Of a stretch of 64,000 bases of DNA, positions 48,701 through 56,084 are shown one piece after another (the first letter of the stretch is position 1; each line of letters begins with the position of its first letter). Made by a program: the position numbers and the translations under genes. The DNA lies in assembly GCA_020634755.1 (NCBI GenBank), contig JACKBC010000009.1, positions 1 to 64,000 of the forward strand. The letters run 5' to 3'. The DNA comes from Caldilineaceae bacterium. GTDB taxonomy: Bacteria > Chloroflexota > Anaerolineae > Caldilineales > Caldilineaceae. The notes below the pieces were generated by a model. It did no database searches. It saw only the letters and a list, made by a program, of their open reading frames with translations, and had not been told where the DNA came from.

Positions 48701-50489
48701 GCGTGGTCTCATGGCCGACCCGAATGGACGCATTATTGAGCTGCCCATTCGTTCCAACTTCCGTGAAGGCCTGTCAGCGCTCGAGTACTTTCTGAGTACG
48801 CATGGCGCTCGTAAAGGTCTAGCCGATACGGCGCTGCGCACGGCCGACGCTGGTTATCTAACCCGCCGTCTGGTCGATGTGGCCCAGGACGTGATCATCA
48901 CGCAGGACGATTGCCATACGCTTTCGGGCATTTGGATCACCGAGGCAGAGGCGCTGGAAATGGGACAGTCTTTTGTTGATCGGATTGCTGGTCGCTACTT
49001 GGCTGGCGATCTGAGCGACCCAGAAACAGGCGAAGCCTTCTTGGAGCGTGACGCACTGTTGGATGAAGCTGCTCTGTCTGCCATTGAGCGCAACGGCATC
49101 AAGCGCGCCTATGTACGCAGCCCGCTTTCGTGTGAGTCTCGCTTTGGCATCTGCAAGAAGTGCTATGGTGAGGATTTGGCCCGTGGCGGCGTGGTGGCGC
49201 TGGGTGAGGCCGTGGGCATTATTGCGGCCCAGTCGATTGGCGAGCCGGGTACACAGCTCACGTTGCGCACCTTCCACACCGGTGGTGTGGCCGGTAGCGA
49301 CGATATTACGCAGGGTCTGCCCCGTGTAGAAGAGTTGTTTGAAGCACGCAACCCCAAAGGTGAAGCTGTTATCAGCGAGATCGATGGTAACGTCGACATC
49401 TATTGGGAGGGTGAACTGCGCATGCTCAAAGTGAGCCGCACGGACCTGAAGAAACGGGATGTGGAAATCCCCGGCGGCTATGAAATTCTGGTGGATGATG
49501 GCGACCGCGTGCAGGATGATACGGTAATTGCCCGCAACAATGATGCGGATGCCGATGCGGATAATGCCATCATTGTGGCCGGCATGGAGGGCGAAATCTT
49601 TATTGAGCCCGATGCTGATGGCGCCATTATGGCTACCATTCGCCGTGAAGATTCAATGATCTGGGAGACTGAGATTCCGGCTAATGCACGTCTGCGTGTT
49701 GATAAAGGCGATGGCGTTTCTGCCGGTGAACAGTTGACGGAAGGCGCCAAGAATCCCAAAGAGATTCTGCGTATTCAGGGACGCGAGGCGTGCCAGCTCT
49801 ATCTGCTGGGTGAAGTGCAGAAAGTGTATCAAAGCCAGGGTGTGGGTATCCATGACAAGCACATTGAAGTGGTGTTGCGCCAATTGCTGCGTCGCGTTAT
49901 GGTGCGTGCTACCGGTGACACTGAATTGCTGCCTGGCGAGTTGATTGACCGCTTCCGCTTTGAGGATATTAACAATGCGGTGGTGGCCAAGGGGGGGCGT
50001 CCCGCCCGCGCCGAACCGGTGGTGCTTGGTTTGACCAAGGCGGCGCTCAACACGGAAAGCTTCCTAGCCGCCGCTTCCTTCCAAGAGACCACGCGCGTGC
50101 TCACCGACGCGGCCACCCGTGGCCAGCGCGATGAATTGCGCGGTCTAAAGGAGAACGTGATCATCGGTAAGTTGATTCCGGTGGGCACCGGCTTCCACGC
50201 CCGCCTGGAACGGGCAGCCGAGATGAAGGAAGAAGATGTTGAACTGGCCGAAATGATGGATACTGATGAGGAACTCGACGATCTGGATATGGCCGATCTG
50301 GACTTCATTGACCTGGACGGCACTGAACTGACCGGTGTGGCCGAGTTGGGTATGGAACCTTTGGGCGTCTCTGCCGGCATCATTAACGATGATGACGAGG
50401 ATGACGACATGGAAATCGACTTCGAAATGTTGAATGACGAAGACGATGAAGACGATGCGTTGAACGATTTAGACGTAGAGTTGGATTAA
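45738..50489 (+). CDS. rpoC: DNA-directed RNA polymerase subunit beta' with unusual insertions
   Basis: The 1583-aa beta' subunit. Landmarks are the zinc-binding CACGKYKRVRYKGIVCDKCG, active-site NADFDGDQMAVHVP, bridge/trigger region GEPGTQLTLRTFHTGGVA, and the second zinc site CESRFGICKKCYG. There are three additions. Residues about 143-327 are a long charged coiled coil inserted after RVLYFAQFI. Residues about 698-720 are an Asn-Gly linker, and about 760-821 are an alpha-CTD-like helix-hairpin-helix domain (ISELAVGERVMETLSAHGL ... GFGRAAMDELRESLRQLGL) before TTVGRIIFNRALP. The last 90 residues are strongly acidic. ATG 45738 has AGGAG upstream. The 110-bp rpoB-rpoC spacer can fold into a G/C-rich hairpin. 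Confidence 0.97.
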   Translation: MEVRNFDAIRVALASPEQIREWSYGEVTKPETINYRTLRPERDGLFCERIFGPTKDWECACGKYKRVRYKGIVCDKCGVEVAPSRVRRERMGHIELASPVSHIWYVKGVPSRLGLLLNISPRHLERVLYFAQFIITNVNEDARGRAILRHERELALRLSRIDGEIQDQVDELEGQQESELTELDSEEEREVQALDERITQKSSDIIGQAQTLQTWVQNNIGKPADSDKLLDDEIVINASEKISADHESIISNLVQDKLNELQHESDEEKADIRMLISAKRDHIRRDIGAKLDELRSSIEERKDRIREQMEADLENLKNLAEKQLLTETAYRDLSEQWGNVFTAGMGAEAIRDIVAKEDLDKLTKELRKEIRTTRSKQRRKKAAKRLRVVENFRKSGNRPEWMVLTALPVIPPELRPMVQLDGGRFATSDLNDLYRRVINRNNRLHRLMELGAPDVIVRNEKRMLQEAVDSLVDNGRRGRAVSRSGKRKLKSLSDMLKGKQGRFRRNLLGKRVDYSGRSVIVIGPTLKLHQCGLPKKMALELFRPFVMRRLVEYNYAHNIKSAKRMVDRQSSEVWDVLEEICKERPVLLNRAPTLHRLGIQAFEVVLIEGSAIQLHPLTCSAFNADFDGDQMAVHVPLSEQAVKEARELMLASQNLLKPSSGEPIVGPSKDMVMGVYYLTVEEPDFMLYYNRGGKYGKYGRGVNGNGANGNGANGNGQNGETPRLPTFANMDEAEYAYGMGWIKLRQPILIRFSMPYDQKPISELAVGERVMETLSAHGLTSIGEVMDLYAQGDTKMIDAVAGFGRAAMDELRESLRQLGLLGATWPKERMLRTTVGRIIFNRALPPEIWYINEVLDRKGVDRIVERCYKHLGRAVTADMVDNIKDLGFRFATQSGITIAVSDINVPTEKPEILERTNAEVDRSEQQYRRGLITEEELYNKKVELWTRATEELTDAVRTLLSPVDGLGAMAQSGATKGGVNTIRQLAGMRGLMADPNGRIIELPIRSNFREGLSALEYFLSTHGARKGLADTALRTADAGYLTRRLVDVAQDVIITQDDCHTLSGIWITEAEALEMGQSFVDRIAGRYLAGDLSDPETGEAFLERDALLDEAALSAIERNGIKRAYVRSPLSCESRFGICKKCYGEDLARGGVVALGEAVGIIAAQSIGEPGTQLTLRTFHTGGVAGSDDITQGLPRVEELFEARNPKGEAVISEIDGNVDIYWEGELRMLKVSRTDLKKRDVEIPGGYEILVDDGDRVQDDTVIARNNDADADADNAIIVAGMEGEIFIEPDADGAIMATIRREDSMIWETEIPANARLRVDKGDGVSAGEQLTEGAKNPKEILRIQGREACQLYLLGEVQKVYQSQGVGIHDKHIEVVLRQLLRRVMVRATGDTELLPGELIDRFRFEDINNAVVAKGGRPARAEPVVLGLTKAALNTESFLAAASFQETTRVLTDAATRGQRDELRGLKENVIIGKLIPVGTGFHARLERAAEMKEEDVELAEMMDTDEELDDLDMADLDFIDLDGTELTGVAELGMEPLGVSAGIINDDDEDDDMEIDFEMLNDEDDEDDALNDLDVELD

Positions 50490-50498
50490 GCAAGCATA

Positions 50499-50534
50499 TA
50501 AAAAAAGCGCCGGGATCTCCCGGCGCTTTTTTTA
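50499..50534 (+). terminator. Intrinsic terminator of rpoBC
   Basis: AAAAAAGCGCCGGGA and TCCCGGCGCTTTTTTT form a perfect stem with a two- to four-base loop and U-tract, 10 bp after the rpoC stop. The flanking A-run lets it also stop the convergent serine hydrolase transcript. Confidence 0.95.
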
Positions 50535-50602
50535 TACTAATTTATGAATGTCAATTTATGTACGACTTACGCCCTTTGGCTCCGCAAGAGGTTGCGTCAG
50601 TG

Positions 50603-51790
50603 CTATTGCGCGGAAATCCCCTGTACAATGGCTTCGTGGACGGCGGGGCGCAGTTGCGCAATGGGCTGCGGGTGGCGACCATTGTAGACGCGATTGGTCA
50701 GCAGCACCACGGTCAGATCACGTTCTGGATCGCACCATAGCGATGTGCCGGTATAGCCGGTGTGGCCAAAGCTCGTTGGGCTGAAAAGCCGACTGCACGA
50801 CGGATTGGGCTCGCTGCGCAACATCCAGCCCAGGCCGCGTCGGTCACCTGCCGCTGTACAGACATGCTCCTGTCGACATTCGGCTACAATGGCCGTGGAA
50901 AGCAATTTCTCTCCCCCTGACAGGTAAAGCCGTCCTAACTGGCTTAAGTCGGCTGCTGTCCCAAATAGCCCGGCATGACCGGCCACACCGCCCAAGCCCC
51001 CGGCATTCTCGTCATGTACTTCCCCATGCAAACGACGCTGCCGCCACTGGCAAAATTCGGTGGGTGCAATCTGGTCGTGCAGCTCTTGCGGCGGGTTGAA
51101 GCGCGCCTGTAATCCCAAAGGCTGTGTGACGAGTGCTGCAATAGTTTGGCCAATATGGGCATCGCCGTTGGCCCTTGCACAAGCCGCGCCCAGCAAAATC
51201 AACCCCAAGTCGCTATACATGTAGGCGCGCCCGGTAGGATAGACAAAGGGATATGCAACGAGCGCGGCCAGCCCGGCCTGTTGGCGGGCGCGCACTTCGG
51301 CCTGCCGCAGCGCCACATGGGGTGACGGCGTGGGGCCACAGGCTTTGTAGATGCTGCGCCAGGCCGCCAATCCGCTGGTATGCGTAAGCAAATGACGAAT
51401 GGTAATCGCATCAGCATCAACGGCCGTGTGGGCAAAATCGAGCCAGCGCGGGTCAATGGCGGTGGGCTGCTTGGAGATGGGGTCTTCGGCGCCGCCCAAC
51501 AGGCGTTGGCCGCCAAAAGTGGGCACGAGCTCCGCCACCGGCTGATCCAGGGCCAGGCGGCCCTGGTCAATCAGGCGCAGGCAGGCCGTGGTGGTAAACA
51601 GCTTGGTCAGCGAGGCAAAGTCAAAATAGGCGCCAAGTTGGGTCGGCTGCTGCTCATGGGTGGGATCTAGCCAACCATAGCTTTGGGCAAACAGGACTTT
51701 ATTGCCCTGCTCCACGCGACACACAATGGCGGGCGCGACGGCGCCCACGGCCGTCTGCAAAATTTGGTTCAACTGGGTAAAGTTGCTCAT
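50603..51790 (-). CDS. Serine hydrolase, beta-lactamase / penicillin-binding-protein-like family
   Basis: A 395-aa class C beta-lactamase-like fold protein. The nucleophile motif SxxK is in FDFASLTKLFTTT near residue 60. The second motif is YSD in YMYSDLGLILLG, and the third is HTG in FGHTGYTGTSLW. No signal peptide is evident at the N-terminus (MSNFTQLNQILQ), so it may act in the cytoplasm, unlike secreted family members. Its ATG overlaps the stop of the GNAT gene by the sequence ATGA, so translation is coupled. The upstream amidase suggests a role in peptidoglycan or peptide turnover. DD-peptidase, esterase or amidase activity are all open. Confidence 0.87.
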   Translation of the reverse strand: MSNFTQLNQILQTAVGAVAPAIVCRVEQGNKVLFAQSYGWLDPTHEQQPTQLGAYFDFASLTKLFTTTACLRLIDQGRLALDQPVAELVPTFGGQRLLGGAEDPISKQPTAIDPRWLDFAHTAVDADAITIRHLLTHTSGLAAWRSIYKACGPTPSPHVALRQAEVRARQQAGLAALVAYPFVYPTGRAYMYSDLGLILLGAACARANGDAHIGQTIAALVTQPLGLQARFNPPQELHDQIAPTEFCQWRQRRLHGEVHDENAGGLGGVAGHAGLFGTAADLSQLGRLYLSGGEKLLSTAIVAECRQEHVCTAAGDRRGLGWMLRSEPNPSCSRLFSPTSFGHTGYTGTSLWCDPERDLTVVLLTNRVYNGRHPQPIAQLRPAVHEAIVQGISAQ

Positions 51791-52743
51791 GCGATGGACT
51801 TGCTCATGCGGATATATGCGCGATGCGGCGTAAAGCCAAATTTGGCGTAAAAATCAACAATGGTGGTCCAATCAATAATGCAGCCATTGATGCCATTGTT
51901 GTGCAGCCGGCGCAAGCTAGCATCCAACAGCGCGGCGCCAAATCCGTGGCCGCGCTGATCCTGGCTTACGCCTATGGGACCGAGTTGCCCCCACGGTCGC
52001 GGCAGCTCATACGGATAAAAGCGCTCAATGGGTCGTGCTGAATCCTCAAAAGTCAGGCGGCAAAAGCCATCAACGCCCCGTTCGGTCCAAAGCAGCATAA
52101 AGTCGGAGAGCCGCTCTTGATTTTGTACAAAACGCTCAAATTCATAACGCCAGCGTCCGGGAAATTCACGCTGCAAGAAGGCGCTGAGCGCTTGCTCTTG
52201 GCCCGGCTGGGCCGGACGCACGGCGCCGGCGACTTCGCGCACGCTGCGCGACCGCTCATAGCCCGCCAGGTTGGCTGCTACGTCCCAAACAGTGCCCCGG
52301 TTCATGAAGCCATAATGTTCAAAGCAGCTGAGCTGCTCTAGTTCCACCGGCAGCCCAGGGACATAGGGGCGCAGACTGCCTCCCAGTGTGACCATTGCGC
52401 AGCCCCGGTCGCGCAGCCACCCTTCAGCCCAGGCGAGCAGCGCTTTGCCAACGCCGCGGTTTTGCTCTTCGGGCAGCACCGCAATGGCGTCGATCCAGCC
52501 TTGTTCTGGCGAGGCTGTCGCCGGCTGATTTTTCAACGTGCTGGCCAAGACAAAGCCAATGGGCTCGCCGGCTTGCCAAGCCAGCACGCCCGCTTGGGCA
52601 AGGTCTGGCATGGGTTGCCAATTATATGAAACCAAGCGTGGTGAAATAGCCAGGGTCGGGCCGCAAGCGGTGGTCCACAGACCGACGATGGCTTCGACGT
52701 GTTGGGCGTTCGATTGGGCGAATTCTATGAAAGATATATTCAT
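51787..52743 (-). CDS. Tandem GNAT-family N-acetyltransferase
   Basis: A 318-aa protein with two GNAT units. The N-terminal unit has the acetyl-CoA loop in DAIAVLPEEQNRGVGKALLAWAE. The C-terminal unit has LGPIGVSQDQRGHGFGAALLDASL and FYAKFGFTPHRAYIRM. Both Q/RxxGxG/A signatures are present, so either or both sites may be active. ATG 52743 overlaps the upstream amidase stop as ATGA; the frame reaches back to 52803 only through the amidase's Thr-Ser-Pro tail. The downstream serine hydrolase overlaps by another ATGA. The substrate is unknown; amino sugar or peptide is suggested by context only. Confidence 0.87.
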   Translation of the reverse strand: MNISFIEFAQSNAQHVEAIVGLWTTACGPTLAISPRLVSYNWQPMPDLAQAGVLAWQAGEPIGFVLASTLKNQPATASPEQGWIDAIAVLPEEQNRGVGKALLAWAEGWLRDRGCAMVTLGGSLRPYVPGLPVELEQLSCFEHYGFMNRGTVWDVAANLAGYERSRSVREVAGAVRPAQPGQEQALSAFLQREFPGRWRYEFERFVQNQERLSDFMLLWTERGVDGFCRLTFEDSARPIERFYPYELPRPWGQLGPIGVSQDQRGHGFGAALLDASLRRLHNNGINGCIIDWTTIVDFYAKFGFTPHRAYIRMSKSIA

Positions 52744-53468
52744 TTTGATGTGGGCGTTGTTGATGTGGATGGTGTTGATGTGGATGGTGTGCTTAAAAAG
52801 CAATCCAGGCTATCGGCCACTCCCTGGGCCAACCGATCTTGCTGAGCGGTCAGCAATTCTTGATCGCCGCCCAGGAATCCCAATTCCAGAATGGCGGCGG
52901 GTGTGGCTGGATCGATTTTGCGAAAAGCATGATATTCGGTCATATTGTGCGTAATGGTTTCCGGGTGTTCATGGAGACCGGTTTCGGTCGCGTAATATTG
53001 GGCAATGCAGCCAGTCAAACGCGCATCGGTCTCGGGGATGGCGCTGGTTTCGCTGTATGCCGCTTTATAACCGCTCAGGTCGACGCAGCTATCTGCATGT
53101 AGACTCAACAGCGCGACGGCCTGTAACCCGTTGAGCCGTTCGTCAAACTCGTTGAGAATTGTGACGGCATAGCCTCTCTGCTGTAAGAGCGTGGCGGTTT
53201 TCGCAGAGACGGCTGCCGTTATGGCGGCCTCTGTGAGCGTAGTCTGACCGGCTGCATCTGTGCAAATAGCACCGGAATCGCTGCCGGCGTGGCCGCTGAT
53301 CAGCGCGATCTGCGGCCGGCTGAAAAGTTGGGGCATCCAGCCTGCGCCACGGCTGGAAGAAAATGCAAAGTCCGCATCGCGTGTGGCCAATATCACGATG
53401 CCAAAAAAGCTAATGAGCCCGATGATTGTAAAAAGGCGTTGAATCCGCTTAATTAAGTCATAGCGCAT
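52740..53468 (-). CDS. N-acetylmuramoyl-L-alanine amidase (Amidase_3 type), membrane-anchored
   Basis: A 242-aa predicted zinc amidase that cleaves the bond between MurNAc and L-Ala in peptidoglycan. Residues 12-29 form a single N-terminal membrane helix (LFTIIGLISFFGIVILAT), placing the enzyme outside. The zinc ligands and catalytic residues are visible in order: H in IALISGHAGSDSGA, E in TEAAITAAVSAKTA, H in ALLSLHADSC and E in AAILELGFLGGD. The C-terminus is a short repetitive Thr/Ser/Pro tail. ATG 53468. It is the first gene of an overlapping three-gene operon. Confidence 0.88.
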   Translation of the reverse strand: MRYDLIKRIQRLFTIIGLISFFGIVILATRDADFAFSSSRGAGWMPQLFSRPQIALISGHAGSDSGAICTDAAGQTTLTEAAITAAVSAKTATLLQQRGYAVTILNEFDERLNGLQAVALLSLHADSCVDLSGYKAAYSETSAIPETDARLTGCIAQYYATETGLHEHPETITHNMTEYHAFRKIDPATPAAILELGFLGGDQELLTAQQDRLAQGVADSLDCFLSTPSTSTPSTSTTPTSK

Positions 53469-53544
53469 ATAGATAATGTTTGCACCGTTTCATCGAATGG
53501 GCAAATTGACAAAGGGCGTGGCGCAATATACACTCAGCATAACT

Positions 53545-53626
53545 AGTGGACCGCAACGCAACGCAATTAGTGGGACTCCGTACCTAGACGGATACCAATA
53601 TTTCCGCCACTGTCGCAGTGCGCTGA
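53545..53626 (+). repeat. Diverged relative of the 84-bp palindromic repeat
   Basis: Opens AGTGGACCGCAACGCAACGC and closes CGCCACTGTCGCAGTGCGCTGA, close to the AGTAGATCGCAACGG...GCGGTGTACTGA ends, at 82 bp. It lies in the divergent gap between the amidase and RodZ-like genes. A TACGCA-type fragment (acttgcgcagagcc) follows at about 53647. Confidence 0.5.
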
Positions 53627-53731
53627 TAAATAAAATTTGTCCGTAAAACTTGCGCAGAGCCAGAGCGCTTTGCGTAAGATCGAATGCGAATTTGCAATAA
53701 GAGAGAGCACCCAACTTACCCTTTGGCGACT

Positions 53732-54937
53732 ATGTTCAACAGATCCAGCTCCAACAGAGCAACCCGAACTCAACGCGACAATGTGGCGTCCGACGGCACA
53801 GTCGGTGCGCCATATGGGCATGAGATTGGAGCCATGTTGCGCGAACGGCGGGAAGCTATGGGCGTCTCTTTGGCAGAAGTTGAGGCGGCTACGCGCATTC
53901 GGCAGAAATATTTGGCCGCCATTGAGTCGGACGACTGGCACCTGCTGCCTGGCGAAATTGTGGGGCGCGGTTTTTTGCGCAATTACGCCGCATATTTGGA
54001 GCTAGAGCCAGAAGAGGTAATGGAGCGTCGCCGCGCGATTACCGATCCGAATGTTGCCTCTACACTATCCAATACGAGTGCCGGCGCCACGTTGCCACCC
54101 TCCCGCCAGGTCGACTATCGGCCCAAAGATGTGGCTCTGCATGACGATGAAGAGCTTGATGAGGAAGAAAGCGGCTCAAGTTTGCCTTTTCTGCCCATTT
54201 TGCTCATTGGGGTGCTGCTCTTTTTTGGCTGGTGGAATTTGGATCGCATTGGCACGTGGGCGTTCAATGCGTATACGGGTATCCAATCGCGTTTGACCGA
54301 ATTAACGGCATCTAGCCCGGAGCCCGTCGTCCCCACGCCCAACCCAGAAGCCAATGTGCCGCTGGCGCCTACGGCCACCCTTGTGGCGTCCACCGGCGGT
54401 GACTCGTCATCTGTCGCGGCCGTTCCCACCGATACACCAACGGCGCCGGCGATTGTGCTGCCCACCGATACACCAACGACGCCGGCAATTGTGCTGCCCA
54501 CCGATACGCCAACGGCGCCGGCGATTGTGCTGCCCACCGATACGCCAACGCTGGCGCCGCTGCCCACCGATACGCCGATCCCACCGACGCCGATTCCCGT
54601 ACCGACGGACACACCAGCGCCCGTTGTGGCGGCTGCGGCATGTCCGGATGCGCGGGCGGCCATCACGTCGCCCGGCGTCAACCAGACCCTTGCTGGCGTG
54701 GTGCAGGTCAACGGTACGGCGACTCACGAAAATTTCCAATATTATAAGCTGGAATATCTGGCCGGTGGCGCCTATAACTATTTTGATGGCGCCAATAATC
54801 CGGTGGTAGGTGGGCGGCTGGGCGTGTTCGACACCACTTCTCTGCCCAACGGTGCTTACACAATTCGGATTGTGGTTGTGGATAACACGGGCAACTTTCC
54901 GGTGCCGTGTGAAGTGCCCGTGGTGATTCAGAACTAA
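53732..54937 (+). CDS. RodZ-like protein: cytosolic HTH, one TM helix, PTDTP-repeat linker, C-terminal beta domain
   Basis: A 401-aa protein with RodZ-type architecture, a morphology-linked scaffold in bacteria. Residues about 30-95 are an XRE-like HTH (GAMLRERREAMGVSLAEVEAATRIRQKYLAAIE, then PGEIVGRGFLRNYAAYL). One helix lies near 165-185 (SLPFLPILLIGVLLFFGWW). The linker has three near-identical PTDTPTAPAIVL units encoded by 36-bp tandem repeats. The last 100 residues are an Ig-like domain (AAITSPGVNQTLAGVVQVNGTA, LEYLAGGAY). ATG 53732 is chosen; ATG 53684 is also open. It lies between the divergent amidase and convergent def, consistent with a cell-wall theme. Confidence 0.8.
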   Translation: MFNRSSSNRATRTQRDNVASDGTVGAPYGHEIGAMLRERREAMGVSLAEVEAATRIRQKYLAAIESDDWHLLPGEIVGRGFLRNYAAYLELEPEEVMERRRAITDPNVASTLSNTSAGATLPPSRQVDYRPKDVALHDDEELDEEESGSSLPFLPILLIGVLLFFGWWNLDRIGTWAFNAYTGIQSRLTELTASSPEPVVPTPNPEANVPLAPTATLVASTGGDSSSVAAVPTDTPTAPAIVLPTDTPTTPAIVLPTDTPTAPAIVLPTDTPTLAPLPTDTPIPPTPIPVPTDTPAPVVAAAACPDARAAITSPGVNQTLAGVVQVNGTATHENFQYYKLEYLAGGAYNYFDGANNPVVGGRLGVFDTTSLPNGAYTIRIVVVDNTGNFPVPCEVPVVIQN

Positions 54938-54971
54938 GCGTCTGCGTAATGGGTCAGCGGCTGTATGGATG

Positions 54972-55526
54972 CTAGCGCACGCCTTGCTTTAAGCTCATTT
55001 CAATCGGTACGGCCTCAATCTCCCCTTCTTCATTTTCCACCAATTTATAGACTTGCTCGGCTTTTTCCAACATGAGTTTGCCATCCAAATGGTCCACCTC
55101 GTGCTGGATGACGCGCGCCAGCCAATCATATGCTTTCAGCCGGAACTCGTTGCCGTTGCGGTCCTGAGCGCGCACTGTGACCTGGGTACTGCGGCGCACG
55201 TCTGCCGCCAGGCCCGGTATGCTCAAACAACCCTCCTGCTCAACTTCCGCCCCTCTGGCTTTGAGAATTTTGGGGTTGATCAGTTCGTAGACGCGCATAG
55301 TGTTTTCGGGGTCTTCCTCATCATCGGGATATTCGATAACGGTAATGCGCTGGCTAATGCCCACCTGGGGCGCGGCCAGACCCACCCCCTGCGATGCGCG
55401 CATGGTCTCCAACATATTATTCAGCAGCATATGCAGCGCCGGCCCAAAAATGCGCACCTGCTGCGTGGGTTTATAGAGGATATCCTCTTTGGGGGTATTA
55501 ATCTTTACAATGTCCAATAAGGGCAT
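54972..55526 (-). CDS. def: Peptide deformylase
   Basis: A metallo-enzyme that removes the N-formyl group from new proteins, 184 aa. All three motifs are present: GVGLAAPQVG (motif 1), EGCLSIPG with the metal-binding Cys (motif 2), and HEVDH with two His ligands and the catalytic Glu (motif 3). It starts at ATG 55526 with GGAG 6 nt upstream; two ATGs further upstream at 55538 and 55541 are less well placed. The C-terminal extension after the HEVDH helix is short and charged. It is a single gene, not linked to fmt here. Confidence 0.96.
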   Translation of the reverse strand: MPLLDIVKINTPKEDILYKPTQQVRIFGPALHMLLNNMLETMRASQGVGLAAPQVGISQRITVIEYPDDEEDPENTMRVYELINPKILKARGAEVEQEGCLSIPGLAADVRRSTQVTVRAQDRNGNEFRLKAYDWLARVIQHEVDHLDGKLMLEKAEQVYKLVENEEGEIEAVPIEMSLKQGVR

Positions 55527-55975
55527 AGCTTTCTCCATCATTATCCGCAGCTATGATAACCGAATTTCCTAAATACAGCGTAGCGGTTGCCAACACTCTA
55601 ATCAGCCATCGTATTTGATTTTCACAGGGATGTCAAACAAAGGGGCAGGGCAATTGCGAACTTTGCAATTGCGGCGAATAATCCGATGCTACGTCGTATA
55701 AAGCCGTGCTAGCGACTGATTATGAGAAATTGGTGGCGGCCGCGCGGCCCGCTTCCCACGGATGTGTCCCAAATTGGGGGACATGAAGCACGCTAAACTG
55801 ACCGTTACTCACCCCGCCCATCTATCGTCTTGAATTGGCATAGAGCTGCGTTATTTTGAGCACGGTTCCCCTGGATTAGAGTTAGGCAGGGTTGGCATTT
55901 TCGCCTGTATGACCTGGTTTGTCTAGCAGCGCCAGTGACAACACAGCCCAATGAGATTCAGCCGAACAGAGTAAC

Positions 55976-56059
55976 AGTAGATCGCAACGGCAAGAGATAG
56001 AGTCGGATTCGACAATCCTGACCGACGCCTATTTCGCCAACGCTGTTGCGGTGTACTGA
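55976..56059 (+). repeat. 84-bp palindromic repeat, copy 3
   Basis: Begins AGTAGATCGCAACGGCAAGA and ends CGCTGTTGCGGTGTACTGA. The ends can pair and there is an inner GAGTCGG/CCGACGC stem. It stops 25 bp before the ATG of the next gene. The rest of the 558-bp gap 55527-56084 shows no gene and no clear promoter. Confidence 0.88.
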
Positions 56060-56084
56060 GTAATGAGTGGGTAAGGAAACTAGT

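Noticed and set aside
53750..55520. Possible integration site or island around the RodZ-like gene
   Set aside because: Composition and codon use match the neighbours, and there is no integrase, tRNA or flanking direct repeat.
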